A stretch of 60,557 nt of DNA from Paenirhizobium naphthalenivorans (lineage in GTDB: Bacteria; Pseudomonadota; Alphaproteobacteria; Rhizobiales; Rhizobiaceae): contig NZ_BJZP01000028.1 of assembly GCF_007992095.1 (NCBI RefSeq), positions 1 through 60,557 of the forward strand. The letters run 5' to 3'. The notes under the pieces are model-generated. The model had not been told where the DNA came from. It did not search any database and saw only the letters and a list, made by a program, of their open reading frames with translations. Shown piece by piece: positions 17,278 through 25,582 of this stretch; the first letter of the stretch is position 1; every line of letters starts with the position of its first letter. The position numbers and the translations under genes were made by a program.

Positions 17278-18264
17278 ATGATGCAATGGAAACAATATGG
17301 CCTAATCGCCGCCGTCCTGATCGTGATATCGGGAGGCGCTTATGCCTACTGGGTCACCACACAAAAGGACGAAATTCCGGTTGGTTTTGCCATGAGCAAC
17401 GGGCGCATTGAAGCCGAGCGCATCGATGTCTCGACCAAGCTGGCCGGCCGCATCGCGAAGATCCTCGTTTCCGAGGGACAATGGGTGGAAGAGGGCGATC
17501 TTGTCGCGCAGATGGATGCGGTCGAAATCGACGCCCAGCTTCATCAGGCCGAAGCTGCGGTCGTGCAGGCACAGCAGCAAAAGCTCCAGGCAGAAGCTTT
17601 ACTCAACCAGCGCAATTCCGAGCTAACGTTTGCCACATCAACGCTGGCGCGGATCCAGGCGCTGGCCGATGGTGGGCATGCGTCCCAGGAACAGCTTGAA
17701 CAGGTGAAGACCACAATGACCACCGCGCAGGCTGGCGTGGAGGCCGCCAAGGCCGGTATCGATCTGGCAACAGCGACGATCGCGTCCGCCAATGCCGCGG
17801 TGGATCGCCTCAACAGTGTCAGGGCCGATGCCGACCTGACGGCCCCCCATAGCGGCCGAGTTCAGTACATCCTCGCAAAGGCCGGTGAAGTGGTTGCTGC
17901 AGGCGGTAAGGTTGTGACGTTGACCGACCTAACCGACATCTACATGACAATATACCTGCCCGCTGCGGAAGCCGGTCTTCTGCCAATCGGTTCGGAAGCG
18001 CGCATCATTCTCGACCCGATCCCACAATACGTTATTCCGGCCACGGTGACATTTGTCGCGAGCACCGCGCAGTTCACACCGAAAACGGTGGAGACCAGTG
18101 ATGAGCGGGAACAGCTTATGTTCAAGATCAAGCTCACGATTCCTCCTAAGCTGCTGGAAAAATACCAGGAACAGGCCAAAGCTGGTGTGGCTGGCGTCGG
18201 CTATGTCCGCGTTGATGATACAAAGACCTGGCCCGACACACTTGCGGTGAAGCTGCCGCAATGA
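17278..18264 (+). CDS. HlyD family membrane fusion protein (YhiI-like)
   Basis: About 328 residues. A single N-terminal membrane anchor (YGLIAAVLIVISGGAYAYW) is followed by the periplasmic adaptor: a lipoyl-like half (RIAKILVSEGQWVEEGDLVAQMD, quoted in part as VSEGQWVEEGD), a long alpha-helical hairpin rich in Ala/Gln/Glu (about residues 85-185), the second lipoyl half (SGRVQYILAKAGEVVAAGG, quoted in part) and a beta-barrel domain. Such proteins bridge inner-membrane exporters to the outer membrane. The ATG at 17278 (or 17281) is chosen; an upstream GTG would add unrelated residues. The stop overlaps the start of the next gene (ATGA), so it is coupled to the RbbA-type ATPase. The order HlyD-RbbA-permease is that of E. 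coli yhiI-rbbA-yhhJ. Confidence 0.88.
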   Translation: MMQWKQYGLIAAVLIVISGGAYAYWVTTQKDEIPVGFAMSNGRIEAERIDVSTKLAGRIAKILVSEGQWVEEGDLVAQMDAVEIDAQLHQAEAAVVQAQQQKLQAEALLNQRNSELTFATSTLARIQALADGGHASQEQLEQVKTTMTTAQAGVEAAKAGIDLATATIASANAAVDRLNSVRADADLTAPHSGRVQYILAKAGEVVAAGGKVVTLTDLTDIYMTIYLPAAEAGLLPIGSEARIILDPIPQYVIPATVTFVASTAQFTPKTVETSDEREQLMFKIKLTIPPKLLEKYQEQAKAGVAGVGYVRVDDTKTWPDTLAVKLPQ

Positions 18265-20996
18265 CCAGTGCCGCGGTCGCTCGCCTGTCGTCGGTTACCC
18301 ACCGATACCGTACAATCCCGGCATTACAGGATGTGACGCTTACAATCCCCGCGGGCTGTATGGCAGGGTTGATCGGACCGGACGGCGTCGGGAAATCGAC
18401 GCTTCTGGCCTTGATCGCCGGAGTCAAAGAGTTGCAAAGCGGCGATGTGATCGTCCTGGATGGCAACATGCGGGACGGCAATCACCTGAGAGCCTGCAAC
18501 CATCGCATCGCATACATGCCGCAGGGGCTCGGCCGCAATCTCTATCCGACGCTCACAGTCTTTGAAAACCTCGACTTCTTCGGTCGCCTGTTCGGCCAAT
18601 CCGAAGGCGAACGCCGTGCCCGCATCAACGCCCTTTTACGGGCCACCGGTCTCAGCCAGTTTCCCAACCGACCCGCCGGAAAGCTCTCGGGCGGCATGAA
18701 GCAAAAGCTGTCGCTTTGTTCAGCGCTGATCCATGACCCCGATCTGCTGATCCTCGATGAGCCGACCACGGGTGTCGATCCGTTGTCGCGCCGGCAGTTC
18801 TGGGAGCTGATCGACGAAATCCGCAAACAGCGTCCAACCATGAGCGTTATCGTCGCCACCGCCTACATGGAGGAGGCCGAGCGCTTCGACTGGCTTGCCG
18901 CCATATCCGCCGGCAGAGTAATCGCAACCGGCACACCAGCTGAAATTCGTGACCAGACGGGCGAGGCGACTCTGGAGAAGGCGTTTGTCGCCCTCTTGCC
19001 AGAGACCGAACGGCAAGGGCATCACAACGTCGTTGTGCCGCCGCGCCAGCATAACGATGGGCCGCCTGCCATCGAGGCCCAGGGGCTGACCTGCCGGTTT
19101 GGCGATTTTGTCGCGGTCGACCACGTCGACTTCCAGATCGAGCGAGGCGAGATTTTCGGTTTCCTAGGATCGAACGGCTGCGGCAAGACGACAACGATGA
19201 AGATGCTGACCGGCTTGTTGCCGGCAAGTGAAGGTAAGGCCCTGCTGTTCGGCGAGCCACTGGATGCCGGCGACATGGCGACCCGCCAACGGGTCGGCTA
19301 CATGTCGCAATCCTTCTCACTCTACAGCGAACTGACGGTCCGCAGGAATCTTGAGATGCACGCCGAACTCTACCGGCTGCCAGTGGAGACACGCGCGGCC
19401 CGCGTCACCGAGATGCTGACCACATTTGACTTGCTCGACGATGCCGACAAGCGTCCAGACTCTTTGCCGCTGGGTATCCGGCAACGACTGCAGCTTGCCG
19501 TCGCCATCATCCATGCCCCGGAGATCCTCATTCTCGACGAGCCGACCTCAGGCGTCGATCCGATCGCACGGGATGCGTTCTGGCAACATCTCATCGACCT
19601 TTCGCGCAACCACGGCGTTACCATTTTCGTTTCCACACACTTCATGAACGAGGCCGAGCGCTGCGACCGGATTTCGCTCATGCATGCGGGCAAAGTGCTT
19701 GCCATCGGCGCGCCGGCTGATCTGGCGAGGGACAAAGGATCGGGCAATCTGGAAAATGCCTTTGTCAGCTATCTTCGCGCAGCGTCGGGCGCCGCAGAGG
19801 ATGAAGCGACGCCGCTGCCCACCAATCTGGAGGATGCTGTCCACGCCTCGGCGACCACGAGACACAGGGATTTCGATCCGGCCCGCCTGTGGGCTTTCGC
19901 GCGCCGCGAAACGGTGGAAATCCTGCGTGATCCCCTGCGCTTGACCTTCGCCTTTTTGGGTCCGATCATCCTGATGCTGACGTTCGGCTACGGCATTTCA
20001 TTTGATGTGACATCCCTGCCCTATGCCGTCTACGACCGCGATCAGAGCATCGAAAGCCGACAGCTGCTGGAGAGTTTCTCGGGCTCGCGCTACTTTGCGG
20101 AACAACCTGCGGCGCACAGCTCTGCCGAACTCGAAGCGCGCATGAAGAGTGCGGAACTGGCGATTGCGATCGAAGTCCCTCCGAATTTTGGCCGCGACAT
20201 GCTGCTTGGCCATCGGCCCGAGATCAGTATTTCTGTCGACGGCGCCATGCCGTTTCGAGCCGAAACCATGCGCGGCTATCTGCTCGGTCTGGAAAAGGCC
20301 TATATGGAAGCCCAGATCGCGCAAACCTATGGTCGCATCATCGACACATCCGCAGCCAGTATCGAGACGCGGTTTCGCTACAACCAATCCTTCGAGAGCG
20401 TCTTCTCGATGATCCCCTCCGTCATCATGCTGATGCTGGTGCTGATTCCCTCGATGATGGCTGCCATGGGGGTCGTGCGCGAAAAGGAAACGGGATCAAT
20501 CGCCAACTTCCGTTCGACGCCGGTTACACGCACAGAGTTCATCCTGGGCAAGCAATTGCCTTATGTCGCCATCGCACTGGTGAGTTTTCTGACACTACTT
20601 ATCGTATCCTACATTATTTTCGGCGTACCTATCAAAGGTTCGGTCATGGCACTCCTGGCCGGCACATTGCTCTACGTATTGGCGACAACCGCCTTTGGCT
20701 TGCTGATCTCGGCTTTCACGCGAACACAGGTGGCCGCAACGTTCGCGGCGGCGGTCATCGCGATCATTCCGGCCGTCAACTTCTCTGGTCTGATCGTGCC
20801 GGTATCGTCACTGTCAGGCGGCGGCTGGTTGATCGGCGTCGCTTTTCCTTCGGCCTGGTATGAACAGATCAGTGTCGGAACCTTCACGAAAAGCCTCGGC
20901 TTTTCGGAACTCTGGCCAAACCACGTGATGCTGGCAGGCTTTGCGGTTTTGTTTATCGCCGTGTCGATATTGGCGCTAAAGAAACAGGAGAGATGA
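18261..20996 (+). CDS. rbbA: RbbA-type ABC transporter: two ATPase domains fused to an ABC-2 permease
   Basis: 911 residues, the same length as I recall for E. coli RbbA. The first nucleotide-binding domain (about 5-240) has Walker A GPDGVGKST, signature LSGGMKQK and Walker B LLILDEPTTGVD. The second (about 270-500) has Walker A GSNGCGKTT and Walker B ILILDEPTSGVD, but its signature is degenerate (LPLGIRQR in place of LSGGQ). A C-terminal ABC-2 membrane domain follows, with one segment near 565 and a cluster of five from about 720, separated by a large periplasmic domain. RbbA was described as ribosome-associated in E. coli, but the membrane half and the flanking HlyD and permease genes fit an exporter. 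The cargo is unknown. The gene overlaps the HlyD stop by ATGA, and the permease gene starts one base after its own stop. Confidence 0.92.
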   Translation: MTSAAVARLSSVTHRYRTIPALQDVTLTIPAGCMAGLIGPDGVGKSTLLALIAGVKELQSGDVIVLDGNMRDGNHLRACNHRIAYMPQGLGRNLYPTLTVFENLDFFGRLFGQSEGERRARINALLRATGLSQFPNRPAGKLSGGMKQKLSLCSALIHDPDLLILDEPTTGVDPLSRRQFWELIDEIRKQRPTMSVIVATAYMEEAERFDWLAAISAGRVIATGTPAEIRDQTGEATLEKAFVALLPETERQGHHNVVVPPRQHNDGPPAIEAQGLTCRFGDFVAVDHVDFQIERGEIFGFLGSNGCGKTTTMKMLTGLLPASEGKALLFGEPLDAGDMATRQRVGYMSQSFSLYSELTVRRNLEMHAELYRLPVETRAARVTEMLTTFDLLDDADKRPDSLPLGIRQRLQLAVAIIHAPEILILDEPTSGVDPIARDAFWQHLIDLSRNHGVTIFVSTHFMNEAERCDRISLMHAGKVLAIGAPADLARDKGSGNLENAFVSYLRAASGAAEDEATPLPTNLEDAVHASATTRHRDFDPARLWAFARRETVEILRDPLRLTFAFLGPIILMLTFGYGISFDVTSLPYAVYDRDQSIESRQLLESFSGSRYFAEQPAAHSSAELEARMKSAELAIAIEVPPNFGRDMLLGHRPEISISVDGAMPFRAETMRGYLLGLEKAYMEAQIAQTYGRIIDTSAASIETRFRYNQSFESVFSMIPSVIMLMLVLIPSMMAAMGVVREKETGSIANFRSTPVTRTEFILGKQLPYVAIALVSFLTLLIVSYIIFGVPIKGSVMALLAGTLLYVLATTAFGLLISAFTRTQVAATFAAAVIAIIPAVNFSGLIVPVSSLSGGGWLIGVAFPSAWYEQISVGTFTKSLGFSELWPNHVMLAGFAVLFIAVSILALKKQER

Positions 20997-20997
20997 C

Positions 20998-22125
20998 ATG
21001 CAGCAATGGCTCTCCAACGTCTTCCGCCTCGGCCTCAAGGAACTGAGCAGCCTGCGCGCCGATCCGGCCCTGATCATTCTCATTTTTTATGTATTCACCC
21101 TTGCTGTGTATTCGGTGGCAACCGGCGCCAAGCTGGAGGTCGCCAATGCCTCCGTTGCTTACGTGGATTATGATCGCTCGGCTCTGACCGGGCGTATTCT
21201 GGGTGCTATCCTGCCCCCCACATTCAATGCTCCCGAACCAATCGCCGCCAATCAGGTCGATAGCATGATGGATAGCGGGCGCTATGTTTTCGTATTGTCC
21301 TTCCCTCCGAGTTTCGAAGCCGATGTTCTGGCGGGGCGGCAACCACAAATCCAGTTGAACGTCGATGCTACGGCCATGGCACAGGCCGGTAACGGCGCAG
21401 TCTTCCTACAGCAGATCATCAGCGAGGAAGTCGCGAAATTCGTATCCGGCGACGACAGCACAACGGCTATGCCGATCAATCTGGTGGTAACGCCGAAATT
21501 CAATCCGAACCTGAATTCGGTATGGTTTTCGTCCGTCATGCAGATCATCAACAATATCACCATTCTGTCGGTGCTGCTGACCGGCGCGGCCCTGATCCGG
21601 GAACGCGAGCATGGCACAATCGAGCATCTCCTGGTGATGCCGGTTAGTCCGTCGGAAATCATGGTGGCCAAGATCTGGGCCAACGGCCTGGCCATCATCA
21701 TCGCGGCGGTGCTGTCGCTTTGGCTGGTGGTCCAGACGCTTCTGGGCGTTCCGGTCGCCGGTTCGATCCCGCTGTTTGTCACTGGATCGGTTCTCTATCT
21801 GGTCTCCGTGACCGGGCTTGGCATTCTTCTGGCCACCTTCACGACCTCGATGCCACAATTCGGGCTGCTGGCACTGCCGGTTTTGGTCATCATGAATCTG
21901 CTGTCGGGCAGCATCACACCGATGGAGAGCATGCCTGTCTGGTTGCAGAATATCATGCAGGCGTCTCCGTCAACGCATTTCGTCGCCTTTGCTCAAGCCA
22001 TCCTCTATCGTGGGGCGGGTCTGGAAACGGTCTGGGTCGACCTGGTGGTCATGGTCGGATTGAGTGCGCTCTTCTTCCTTGTTTCGCTCAAGCGCTTCAG
22101 GCTGACGATGGCTTCTTCTCGCTGA
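20998..22125 (+). CDS. ABC-2 type permease (YhhJ-like)
   Basis: A 375-residue membrane protein. One N-terminal segment (about 22-42, LIILIFYVFTLAVYSVATG) is followed by a periplasmic domain of about 140 residues and five segments at the C-terminus, the standard ABC-2 permease plan. The motif REREHGTIEHLLVMPVSPSEIM, quoted in part as EHGTIEHLLVMPV, is the family's cytoplasmic coupling loop. It should pair with the membrane half of the RbbA-like protein as a heterodimeric exporter. It begins one base after the rbbA stop and is the last gene of the operon. The cellulose operon starts about 250 bases later in the same direction. Confidence 0.9.
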   Translation: MQQWLSNVFRLGLKELSSLRADPALIILIFYVFTLAVYSVATGAKLEVANASVAYVDYDRSALTGRILGAILPPTFNAPEPIAANQVDSMMDSGRYVFVLSFPPSFEADVLAGRQPQIQLNVDATAMAQAGNGAVFLQQIISEEVAKFVSGDDSTTAMPINLVVTPKFNPNLNSVWFSSVMQIINNITILSVLLTGAALIREREHGTIEHLLVMPVSPSEIMVAKIWANGLAIIIAAVLSLWLVVQTLLGVPVAGSIPLFVTGSVLYLVSVTGLGILLATFTTSMPQFGLLALPVLVIMNLLSGSITPMESMPVWLQNIMQASPSTHFVAFAQAILYRGAGLETVWVDLVVMVGLSALFFLVSLKRFRLTMASSR

Positions 22126-22376
22126 CCCAGACTGCAGGGCTATTCAGTGCTCCGGGCGGAGATGCACCAAAGCTCCGGAGAGCACCTCATGGAACAAGGC
22201 AAAAGCCCGGCAGCATCTGCGGACAAGTCGCCAGATCTCTCTGCCCTTTCGTGCACCGCATGATTGCATGTTAGTTAAAAGTCGAAATATGGTTAACAAT
22301 CGATTACGCTTGTCAATCTAGCCTGTGTAACCTGAGCCCGGTAGTCGGCAGAGGCCTTACCGTAGGTAGGAAGGTG

Positions 22377-23279
22377 ATGGCCTGTAAGATGCGATTGCTA
22401 ACAGTCCCATTGATGTTATCGTCCTTCGTTCTGCTCACTGGTTGTGGGACGGGCGGGACGGTCATGCGCAATACAGCGGCGGAGCAGGTTGCGAGAACAA
22501 GCGCGCTGGTATTTCCGCCACCGGGTGGACCAGCGATCGTCGGGGTCATCGAGAATAATTATGCCAATGGCACCGAACAGATTATCGCACTGCACACCAC
22601 ATCGTCGGTGAACGGGCAGAACGCGATCAAAGTACAGTTCGTCGGTACATCTTCGGGAAGCCCCAGCAATGGACGCCTGCTTTCGCCGGCGTTGAAACCG
22701 GAGACCACCATCCTGCGTGAGATGCGGCGCGATCTGCCCGGCATCGCCATGCGACGTTCGCCATTATACCTCCAAAATAACTACGGTCCCTTCGCCTATG
22801 CCTCGGGCACCAGCAACAACGGTGACGTTTGCATCTATGGCTGGCAGCAGATCCGGTCAAACGGCGAAGCACGTAGCGCACTGAGCAACCTCGGCCTCAT
22901 CCAGATCAGACTGCGGCTCTGCGACAGTCTTGCCAATGAACAGCAGTTGCTGGAGACGATGTACGGATTAACCATCGTTGGCGCTTTCAGCGGCAAAAGC
23001 TGGAATCCCTATGGCCCCGCCGCGCGTGCCAATCAAACCGTCGGTGCTCTGGATCATCCGATCTATCCCGTGTCAGCTGAAGCCCGTGTCCCGGCACCGC
23101 AGCCAGTGCGAAAGCCCGCCGACGTGCCGAAAAGCGACAGTCCCCAACCTCCACCGGTTCGGAAAAATCCAGATCAGCGGCCCACTGAGTCTCAACCACA
23201 GAGCGGTCCACTTGTTCCATTGCCCCCAATGGTTTACGGTACCCAAAGCGCACTGCCGGTCGTGCCCTTGCCCAATTGA
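22377..23279 (+). CDS. bcsN: cellulose biosynthesis protein BcsN (lipoprotein)
   Basis: About 300 residues. The N-terminus is a lipoprotein signal with lipobox LLTGC (Cys near residue 23), so the mature protein should be anchored to a membrane by lipid. The body (TAAEQVARTSALVFPPPGGPAIVGVIENNYANG, quoted in part as FPPPGGPAIVGVIENNYANG) matches BcsN of rhizobia and agrobacteria. The last 80 residues are a Pro/Gln-rich low-complexity tail. BcsN is specific to this type of cellulose operon; its function is not known in detail. The start is ambiguous among GTG 22374, ATG 22377 and ATG 22389. It is 98 bases before bcsA, and a short CGCC-TGAT-GGCG hairpin followed by TTTT (23340-23355) lies in that gap. 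Confidence 0.85.
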   Translation: MACKMRLLTVPLMLSSFVLLTGCGTGGTVMRNTAAEQVARTSALVFPPPGGPAIVGVIENNYANGTEQIIALHTTSSVNGQNAIKVQFVGTSSGSPSNGRLLSPALKPETTILREMRRDLPGIAMRRSPLYLQNNYGPFAYASGTSNNGDVCIYGWQQIRSNGEARSALSNLGLIQIRLRLCDSLANEQQLLETMYGLTIVGAFSGKSWNPYGPAARANQTVGALDHPIYPVSAEARVPAPQPVRKPADVPKSDSPQPPPVRKNPDQRPTESQPQSGPLVPLPPMVYGTQSALPVVPLPN

Positions 23280-23339
23280 GTGGCCAGCACCGCCGGTAAC
23301 GACTGCCCATAGTACTAAGCCTCCTCGATGACTCGGCAG

Positions 23340-23355
23340 CGCCTGATGGCGTTTT
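23340..23355 (+). terminator. weak hairpin with T-run between bcsN and bcsA
   Basis: A four-base-pair stem CGCC-TGAT-GGCG is directly followed by TTTT. It is short for a terminator, but its place between a lipoprotein gene and the cellulose synthase gene would allow partial termination or attenuation. Confidence 0.3.
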
Positions 23356-23377
23356 CGTGAAAAGAACCAGAGGAACA

Positions 23378-25582
23378 ATGGTATTTGCAGGAATACGCAC
23401 CACTCTGATTTGGTTGGTCGTTTTGGCCTGCCTGCTGGTGACGGTCACGCTGCCGGTCAATATGCAGACGCAGTTGATCGCTGGCTTCGTCGTGTTCTCC
23501 ATCATGGCAGCAATAAAAATGCTAAAAGCCACAGGAACCTGGCGGCTGGTTGCGCTCGCCTTAGGCATGACGATCATCCTACGCTATGTCTACTGGCGGA
23601 CCACCAGCACCCTGCCGCCGCTAAACCAGCCACAAGACTTCATCCCTGGTTTTCTGCTCTATCTAGCGGAAATCTACAACGTGATGATGCTGCTACTGAG
23701 CCTGTTCGTCGTTGCCATGCCGCTGCCCTCCCGCCCGTTCCGCACGATCGGAACGCTTGAGCAGATCCCGCAAGTCGATGTCTTCGTGCCGACCTACAAT
23801 GAAGACGCGACTCTGCTGGCGAATACGCTGTCGGCCGCCAAGGCGATGGATTATCCACACGACAAGGTTCAGGTCTGGTTACTCGACGATGGCGGCACCG
23901 ATCAGAAGCGGAACTCGAACAATCTCGTCGAGGCAAAGACGGCAGTCGCGCGATATACACAATTGCACGAACTCTGTGAAGAACTCGGCGTGCGTTACCT
24001 TACCCGCGAGCGCAACGAACACGCCAAGGCCGGCAACCTCAACAATGGCATGAAACACTCAACCGGAGAACTCATCGCCGTGTTCGACGCCGATCACGCG
24101 CCAGCACGCGAATTTCTCACCGAAACGGTCGGCTACTTCGCCGATGATCCGAAGCTTTTTCTGGTTCAGACACCACATTTCTTCATCAATCCGGATCCGA
24201 TCGAACGCAACCTGCGGACCTTCGAGCACATGCCAAGCGAAAACGAGATGTTTTACGGCATCATCCAACGTGGGCTCGACAAGTGGAACGCATCATTCTT
24301 CTGCGGTTCGGCGGCGGTGCTGCGGCGCGAAGCGCTGGAAACCACGCATGGGTTCAGCGGAATCAGCATCACCGAGGATTGCGAGACCGCGTTGGAACTG
24401 CATGCCAGCGGTTGGAATAGCGTCTATGTCGACAGACCGCTGGTCGCCGGTCTTCAGCCGGCGACTTTTGCAAGCTTCATCGGTCAACGCAGCCGCTGGG
24501 CGCAGGGCATGATACAGATCCTGATGTTCCGTTTCCCACCGCTGAAACGTGGCCTGACCGTCGCCCAGCGCCTTTGTTACATGTCATCGACGCTGTTCTG
24601 GCTATTCCCCTTTTCGCGCACGATGTTCCTCTTCGCGCCGCTGTTTTATCTCTTTTTCGACCTGAAGATCTTTACCGCTTCGGGTGGCGAATTCCTCGCC
24701 TATACACTGGCATATATGCTTGTGAATCTAATGATACAGAACTATCTGTTCGGCTCGTTTCGCTGGCCCTGGATCTCCGAACTTTACGAATACGTCCAGA
24801 CCATACATCTTCTGCCAGCAGTCACCTCGGCGTTGATAAATCCGAGGAAGCCGAGCTTCAAGGTTACCGCCAAGGACGAGAGCATCAAAGTCAGCCGGCT
24901 GTCCGAGATCAGCCGCCCTTTCTTCGTCATCTTTGCTGTGCAGATCATAGCCCTCGCCCTTACCATCTACCGGGTCTACGCCGAGCCATACAAGGCGGAC
25001 ATCACGCTCGTGGTCGGCGGCTGGAACGTGTTCAACCTCATTCTTTCCGGCTGCGCGCTTGGCGCCGTTTCGGAGCGCGGCGAGCGCCAGTCCTCCCGCC
25101 GCGTCCAAGTACAGCGGCGCTGTCAGATCCAACTTAACGATGTCTGGCATGACGGCTGGATCGAAAATGTCTCCGTGAACGGCGCCGCGTTGCGCGTCTT
25201 CAACGACGAGCTGCATGCCATCGACCGAGGATCCGATGCGTTGATCCGTTTCCAGATTGACGGTGATACCGAAATGGCGACTCTTCCCGTCAATATTCGC
25301 GACATCCAGACTGCGGACAAACTGACTCGCATCGGTTGCAAATACGCACCGACCTCAGCACACGACCACCGCATGATTGCCGATCTCATCTTCGCCAACG
25401 CCGACCAGTGGACCCAATTCCAGCAATCCCGTCGCCGCAACCCTGGTGTCATCAGAGGAACCCTCCAGTTCCTATCGTTGTCCGCTTACCAGACCAGCCG
25501 CGGTCTGGTGTACCTGTTCCGCAGCCTACGCCCGGAAAGCGAGGCCGAAAAAACTAAGCAGGCAGAGGGAGTTCAGGCATGA
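23378..25582 (+). CDS. bcsA: cellulose synthase catalytic subunit BcsA
   Basis: About 734 residues. It has two N-terminal membrane segment groups, then a GT2 catalytic domain with the processive-transferase signature: LLDDGG and FDADHAP (first aspartates), TEDCETAL (TED) and QRSRWAQG (Q-x-x-R-W). Further membrane segments follow (about 410-580), then a C-terminal PilZ domain starting at ERQSSRRVQVQRR, the c-di-GMP-binding R-x-x-x-R type motif, with NVSVNGAAL (N-x-S-x-x-G). It polymerises UDP-glucose into beta-1,4-glucan across the inner membrane and is switched on by c-di-GMP. The ATG at 23378 is supported by AGAGGA directly upstream; the longer GTG version is not. It overlaps bcsB by ATGA. 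Confidence 0.96.
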   Translation: MVFAGIRTTLIWLVVLACLLVTVTLPVNMQTQLIAGFVVFSIMAAIKMLKATGTWRLVALALGMTIILRYVYWRTTSTLPPLNQPQDFIPGFLLYLAEIYNVMMLLLSLFVVAMPLPSRPFRTIGTLEQIPQVDVFVPTYNEDATLLANTLSAAKAMDYPHDKVQVWLLDDGGTDQKRNSNNLVEAKTAVARYTQLHELCEELGVRYLTRERNEHAKAGNLNNGMKHSTGELIAVFDADHAPAREFLTETVGYFADDPKLFLVQTPHFFINPDPIERNLRTFEHMPSENEMFYGIIQRGLDKWNASFFCGSAAVLRREALETTHGFSGISITEDCETALELHASGWNSVYVDRPLVAGLQPATFASFIGQRSRWAQGMIQILMFRFPPLKRGLTVAQRLCYMSSTLFWLFPFSRTMFLFAPLFYLFFDLKIFTASGGEFLAYTLAYMLVNLMIQNYLFGSFRWPWISELYEYVQTIHLLPAVTSALINPRKPSFKVTAKDESIKVSRLSEISRPFFVIFAVQIIALALTIYRVYAEPYKADITLVVGGWNVFNLILSGCALGAVSERGERQSSRRVQVQRRCQIQLNDVWHDGWIENVSVNGAALRVFNDELHAIDRGSDALIRFQIDGDTEMATLPVNIRDIQTADKLTRIGCKYAPTSAHDHRMIADLIFANADQWTQFQQSRRRNPGVIRGTLQFLSLSAYQTSRGLVYLFRSLRPESEAEKTKQAEGVQA

